Source: Candidatus Saccharimonadota bacterium (GTDB taxonomy: Bacteria > Patescibacteriota > Saccharimonadia > Saccharimonadales > Saccharimonadaceae). From it: a stretch of DNA of 6,783 bases. Under the pieces are notes generated by a model. That model was given only the letters and a program-made list of their open reading frames with translations. It was not told the DNA's origin and ran no database searches. The DNA lies in contig JAGQNH010000080.1 in the NCBI GenBank assembly GCA_020428185.1, positions 1,079 to 7,861 of the forward strand, read 5' to 3'. A program made the translations under genes and the position numbers. Positions within the stretch are counted from its first letter, which is position 1, and each line of letters opens with the position of its first letter. Of this stretch, positions 5,476-6,783 are shown piece by piece.

Positions 5476-6105
5476 GTGGCAGATAAACGCAAGGTTCGAC
5501 GCAGTATTAGGCAGTTGCAGTATCTCAAGACATGGCAACTGTTGGTTTTGCTGTTGCTCGTAGGATTTATAGCTGCAACATTTTTGAGATTGAACAATAT
5601 CGGCATGCTACAGCGTAGGACGGCTGTTTTGCAGGCAGATGAAACTGGCGACAAAGAAGCAATCAAATCTCGCCTATTCGAATTGCAGCGGTATGTCACA
5701 GCGCATATGAATGCAGATATGGGTACGATATATCTAGAAGGTCAGTATCATCGAGACACCCAACAAGCGATAGACGGCGCTAGTAGCGGTAGTAATCCAA
5801 ATGGCAATATATACAAAAAGGCACAGGAGGTGTGTGCGCCAAAGTTCACACACTACACATATGCATATTTGCAGTGTACGTTAAATTACTTATCCCAATT
5901 TGGTCCAGCCGACAATCCAACATCTACAGTAAGGTTGCCGAAGGCGGATGCGTATCGCTACAGCTTTGTCTCTCCATTGTGGTCTGCGGATTTTGCCGGC
6001 TTTTCGGTGTTGTTTTTTATATTTATAACACTAGTGATTATCGCTCGATTACTAGTGTTATCACTCCTTAAAGCTATGCTTAAAATGCACAACAGAGACG
6101 CTTAG
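5476..6105 (+). CDS. Two-pass membrane protein with extracytoplasmic domain, unknown function
   Basis: No characterised family is recognised; I recall similar proteins only from Saccharibacteria. From the GTG at 5476 the product is 209 aa. It has a basic N-terminus, a transmembrane segment at about residues 19-38 (WQLLVLLLLVGFIAATF), an outer domain of about 135 residues, a second segment at about 174-199, and a basic tail. Positive residues flanking both ends predict N-in/C-in topology. The outer domain has SNPNGNIYKKAQEVCAP followed by LQC, giving Cys120 and Cys134 as a possible disulfide. I prefer GTG 5476 over GTG 5464 because the predicted transcript starts near 5455, leaving a usable GGTGGGA six bases before 5476, whereas 5464 would have almost no leader. 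Its coding region contains a strong inverted repeat at 6025-6061. Confidence 0.82.
   Translation: MADKRKVRRSIRQLQYLKTWQLLVLLLLVGFIAATFLRLNNIGMLQRRTAVLQADETGDKEAIKSRLFELQRYVTAHMNADMGTIYLEGQYHRDTQQAIDGASSGSNPNGNIYKKAQEVCAPKFTHYTYAYLQCTLNYLSQFGPADNPTSTVRLPKADAYRYSFVSPLWSADFAGFSVLFFIFITLVIIARLLVLSLLKAMLKMHNRDA
6025..6061. repeat. 11-bp perfect inverted repeat within the membrane protein gene
   Basis: ATAACACTAGT (6025-6035) is the exact reverse complement of ACTAGTGTTAT (6051-6061). In RNA the stem can extend to 6039/6047 through two A-U pairs and two G-U pairs, giving about 15 pairs around a 7-nt loop. It lies in codons of the second membrane segment and has no U-tract after it, so it is not an obvious terminator. 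Confidence 0.8.
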
Positions 6106-6108
6106 GTG

Positions 6109-6137
6109 TTGACACCGCGCCCGCAACCCTGTAATCT
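6109..6137 (+). promoter_or_regulatory. Promoter of the 68-aa protein gene
   Basis: A perfect -35 hexamer TTGACA is at 6109-6114. The -10 is less clear: TGTAAT at 6130-6135 matches 5 of 6 but leaves a 15-nt spacer, while TAATCT at 6132-6137 gives 17 nt but matches 3 of 6. Either predicts a leader of about 30 nt containing the strong ribosome-binding site. Confidence 0.6.
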
Positions 6138-6154
6138 AACCTCTGTATAGCACT

Positions 6155-6163
6155 AAAGGAGGT
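6155..6163 (+). promoter_or_regulatory. Perfect Shine-Dalgarno of the 68-aa protein gene
   Basis: AAAGGAGGT ends 9 nt before the ATG at 6173 and is the only full anti-SD complement in the window. It fixes this start and points to strong translation. Confidence 0.9.
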
Positions 6164-6172
6164 ATAAGACCA

Positions 6173-6379
6173 ATGGCTTACAAACACACCAACTCTAAAG
6201 GCGTGACTTACTACTTGCACAAGACTACTGTTACCTTGCGCGGTGGTAAACCACAAACAATTTACTTCTTCGCAAAGGTAGAGAAGAACGAAAAAGGCGA
6301 ACCAACTGATCTTCCAGAAGATCGAGTTGTGAAGGAAAACCCACGAAACGGTTTCCTAACTATCTCAAAGAAAAAATAA
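6173..6379 (+). CDS. Small basic conserved protein, probably highly expressed, unknown function
   Basis: A 68-aa soluble protein with 14 Lys/Arg against 7 Asp/Glu, no cysteine, no signal peptide and no membrane segment. It opens MAYKHTNSKGVTYYLHK, continues with a beta-rich TLRGGKPQTIYFFAK and ends in NPRNGFLTISKKK. I recall near relatives as uncharacterised proteins in Saccharibacteria, but know no function; the size and charge would suit a nucleic-acid-binding or ribosome-associated protein, which is only inference. Expression signals are exceptional: a consensus -35, a perfect Shine-Dalgarno and a GC-rich hairpin after the stop. Codon use also differs from its neighbours: all 4 Asn are AAC, all 4 Tyr TAC, all 3 Phe TTC and both His CAC, whereas nearby genes favour T-ending codons. 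This pattern is typical of abundant proteins. It appears monocistronic. Confidence 0.88.
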   Translation: MAYKHTNSKGVTYYLHKTTVTLRGGKPQTIYFFAKVEKNEKGEPTDLPEDRVVKENPRNGFLTISKKK

Positions 6380-6392
6380 TACCAGTTGGTAT
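6379..6392. repeat. Short palindrome after the stop of the 68-aa gene
   Basis: ATACCA and TGGTAT flank a GT centre, a 6+6 inverted repeat beginning at the last base of the TAA. Its right arm contributes to one of three TGGTATA copies in this intergenic region. It may be a small operator-like site or chance. Confidence 0.4.
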
Positions 6393-6399
6393 ACTTCCC

Positions 6400-6427
6400 A
6401 AACCGCCCCTGTTATAAGGGGCGGTTT
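6400..6427 (+). terminator. Hairpin terminator of the 68-aa protein gene
   Basis: AAACCGCCCCT (6400-6410) pairs perfectly with AGGGGCGGTTT (6417-6427) around a 6-nt GTTATA loop. This 11-bp GC-rich stem lies 20 nt after the stop. The following bases, GATGTTGT, form only a weak U-tract, so termination relies on TTT at the stem base and may be incomplete. Confidence 0.85.
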
Positions 6428-6440
6428 GATGTTGTAAAAT

Positions 6441-6478
6441 CATACAATAGTATGTGATTGCAGTGGAAAAACTATTGT
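6441..6478. repeat. Nested inverted repeats upstream of the candidate small-RNA promoter
   Basis: ACAATAGT (6444-6451) is the exact reverse complement of ACTATTGT (6471-6478), 19 nt apart. The left arm is itself part of CATAC-AATA-GTATG (6441-6454). The right arm overlaps a possible -35 (TTGTGG, 6475-6480), so an operator is conceivable. I see no coding sequence here. Confidence 0.45.
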
Positions 6479-6504
6479 GGCATAAGCACAATAAATGGTA
6501 TACT
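6475..6504 (+). promoter_or_regulatory. Extended -10 promoter in front of a hairpin, no ORF
   Basis: TGGTATACT (6496-6504) matches TGnTATAAT with one change. A weak -35, TTGTGG, is 18 nt upstream of its TATACT. Predicted transcription from about 6511 meets a strong terminator after about 50 nt, without any start codon between. Confidence 0.55.
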
Positions 6505-6510
6505 CAATTC

Positions 6511-6567
6511 AAACAAACAGGTGCCAATTATTGTACGGGACACAGAAGTGTCCCGTACGTTTTATAT
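6511..6567 (+). ncRNA. Candidate small RNA or attenuated leader of about 55 nt
   Basis: Predicted from a promoter (6475-6504) and an intrinsic terminator (6533-6567) with no ATG between them. The 5' part, about 22 nt, is A-rich and unstructured with a CAGGTGCC segment; the 3' part is the terminator hairpin. It resembles no RNA family I know and is too short for a usual riboswitch aptamer. It could be a free small RNA, an attenuated leader for the gene at 6602, or simply a second terminator of the upstream gene with a chance -10. Confidence 0.35.
6533..6567 (+). terminator. Intrinsic terminator with 11-bp stem and T-rich tail
   Basis: GTACGGGACAC (6533-6543) pairs perfectly with GTGTCCCGTAC (6548-6558) around an AGAA loop, followed by GTTTTATAT. 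Stem, tetraloop and T-rich tail are those of a standard rho-independent terminator on the plus strand. Confidence 0.88.
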
Positions 6568-6586
6568 ATGAAAATAGTAATATTTA

Positions 6587-6595
6587 TGGTATAAT
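6587..6595 (+). promoter_or_regulatory. Consensus extended -10 promoter of the gene at 6602
   Basis: TGGTATAAT is a perfect TGnTATAAT and ends 6 nt before the ATG at 6602, predicting a leaderless message. A second TATAAT overlaps at 6595-6600 but is too close to serve this start. Confidence 0.75.
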
Positions 6596-6601
6596 ATAAT
6601 T

Positions 6602-6783
6602 ATGAATGAGAGAAACGAGCACATAAATACATTGCCTAATGAGGTATTTTCTGTGCTGTACGATGCCGCATATGAAGAAGATGAGTTACGTCGTCGAGGT
6701 CTTCGATCAGAGCGAATAGGGCAATTGGTGGGTAAGCGACTGGCTAAGGATTTGATTGATTTACAACTCCGGGGCATTGATAC
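6602..6783 (+). CDS. Unrecognised protein, N-terminal 60 residues (cut by window end)
   Basis: An open frame runs from ATG 6602 to the window end without a stop, encoding 60 residues. They are charged and apparently helical, with many Arg/Lys and Glu/Asp: EEDELRRRGLRSERIGQLVGKRLAKDL near 25-51. There is no signal peptide, membrane segment or motif I can name. A perfect extended -10 ends 6 nt before the ATG and supports this start. The minus-strand frame across the same bases (6777-6562) gives a low-complexity Ser/Arg-rich peptide without promoter support, so I take plus as coding. Function is unknown; a cytoplasmic regulator or small structural protein would both be guesses. Confidence 0.6.
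   Translation, partial: MNERNEHINTLPNEVFSVLYDAAYEEDELRRRGLRSERIGQLVGKRLAKDLIDLQLRGID

Noticed and set aside
5830..5853. GTGTGTG/CACACAC inverted repeat in the membrane protein gene
   Set aside because: Low-complexity dinucleotide arms of 7 bp are likely by chance and are explained by codons for conserved-looking residues around Cys120.
6562..6777. Minus-strand frame of 71 codons at the right end
   Set aside because: It is Ser/Arg-rich low complexity and overlaps the plus-strand gene at 6602, which has a perfect extended -10 directly before its ATG.
1..6783. Alternative genetic code with UGA as glycine
   Set aside because: TGA ends the secreted-protein gene at 2011-2013 and the NUDIX gene at 3788-3790 at sensible C-termini, and no conserved domain has an internal UGA.
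1..6783. CRISPR arrays, tRNAs, insertion sequences, phage or toxin-antitoxin modules
   Set aside because: No regularly spaced repeats, cloverleaf-like sequence, transposase or toxin motif was found; the MazG-like gene is a housekeeping-type NTPase without a MazEF neighbour.

Overview
The window looks like chromosome from a Candidate Phyla Radiation bacterium, most likely a Saccharibacteria (TM7) relative. Three short proteins of unknown function (182, about 209 and 68 aa) resemble ones I recall as recurrent in Saccharibacteria. There is also a winged-helix/NUDIX fusion of a type I associate with that lineage, very tight gene packing, and UGA used as a normal stop at two genes, which argues against the UGA=Gly code of Gracilibacteria/Absconditabacteria. 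The lineage call rests on memory, not a search.

Layout. Positions 1-626 (minus): the start of an MBL-fold hydrolase gene (cut by the window edge), preceded in its operon by msrA. Positions 648-1439 (plus): a short, cysteine-free MutY/HhH-GPD DNA glycosylase, diverging from msrA across a 21-bp gap in which the two -10 hexamers overlap. Positions 1465-3025 (plus): a three-gene overlapping operon of a secreted helical protein, a single-pass membrane protein and the tRNA m7G46 methyltransferase TrmB. Positions 3104-4118 (plus): a wHTH-NUDIX protein overlapping a MazG-like NTP pyrophosphohydrolase. Positions 4115-5368 (minus): MurC, convergent with mazG and sharing a TTAA with its stop codon. Positions 5476-6105 (plus): a two-pass membrane protein of unknown function. 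Positions 6173-6379 (plus): a 68-aa basic protein with strong expression signals, followed by a hairpin terminator. Positions 6380-6601: a 222-bp intergenic region with inverted repeats, three copies of a TGGTATAMT extended -10 motif and a promoter-hairpin unit that could encode a roughly 55-nt RNA. From 6602 (plus): the start of an unrecognised gene cut by the window end.

Functional themes. MsrA (oxidised methionine), the MutY-like glycosylase (8-oxoG mispairs by family), the NUDIX protein and MazG all suit repair and sanitation of damaged proteins, DNA and nucleotides. MurC is peptidoglycan synthesis, TrmB is tRNA modification, and the remaining genes are envelope or unknown functions.

The most consistent non-coding pattern is initiation architecture. 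At five starts (msrA, mutY-like, the secreted protein, murC and the gene at 6602) a TATAAT-like hexamer lies only 6-8 nt before the ATG, implying leaderless or nearly leaderless mRNAs. The 68-aa gene instead has a perfect Shine-Dalgarno and a leader. I found no CRISPR array, tRNA, rRNA, insertion sequence or phage genes.
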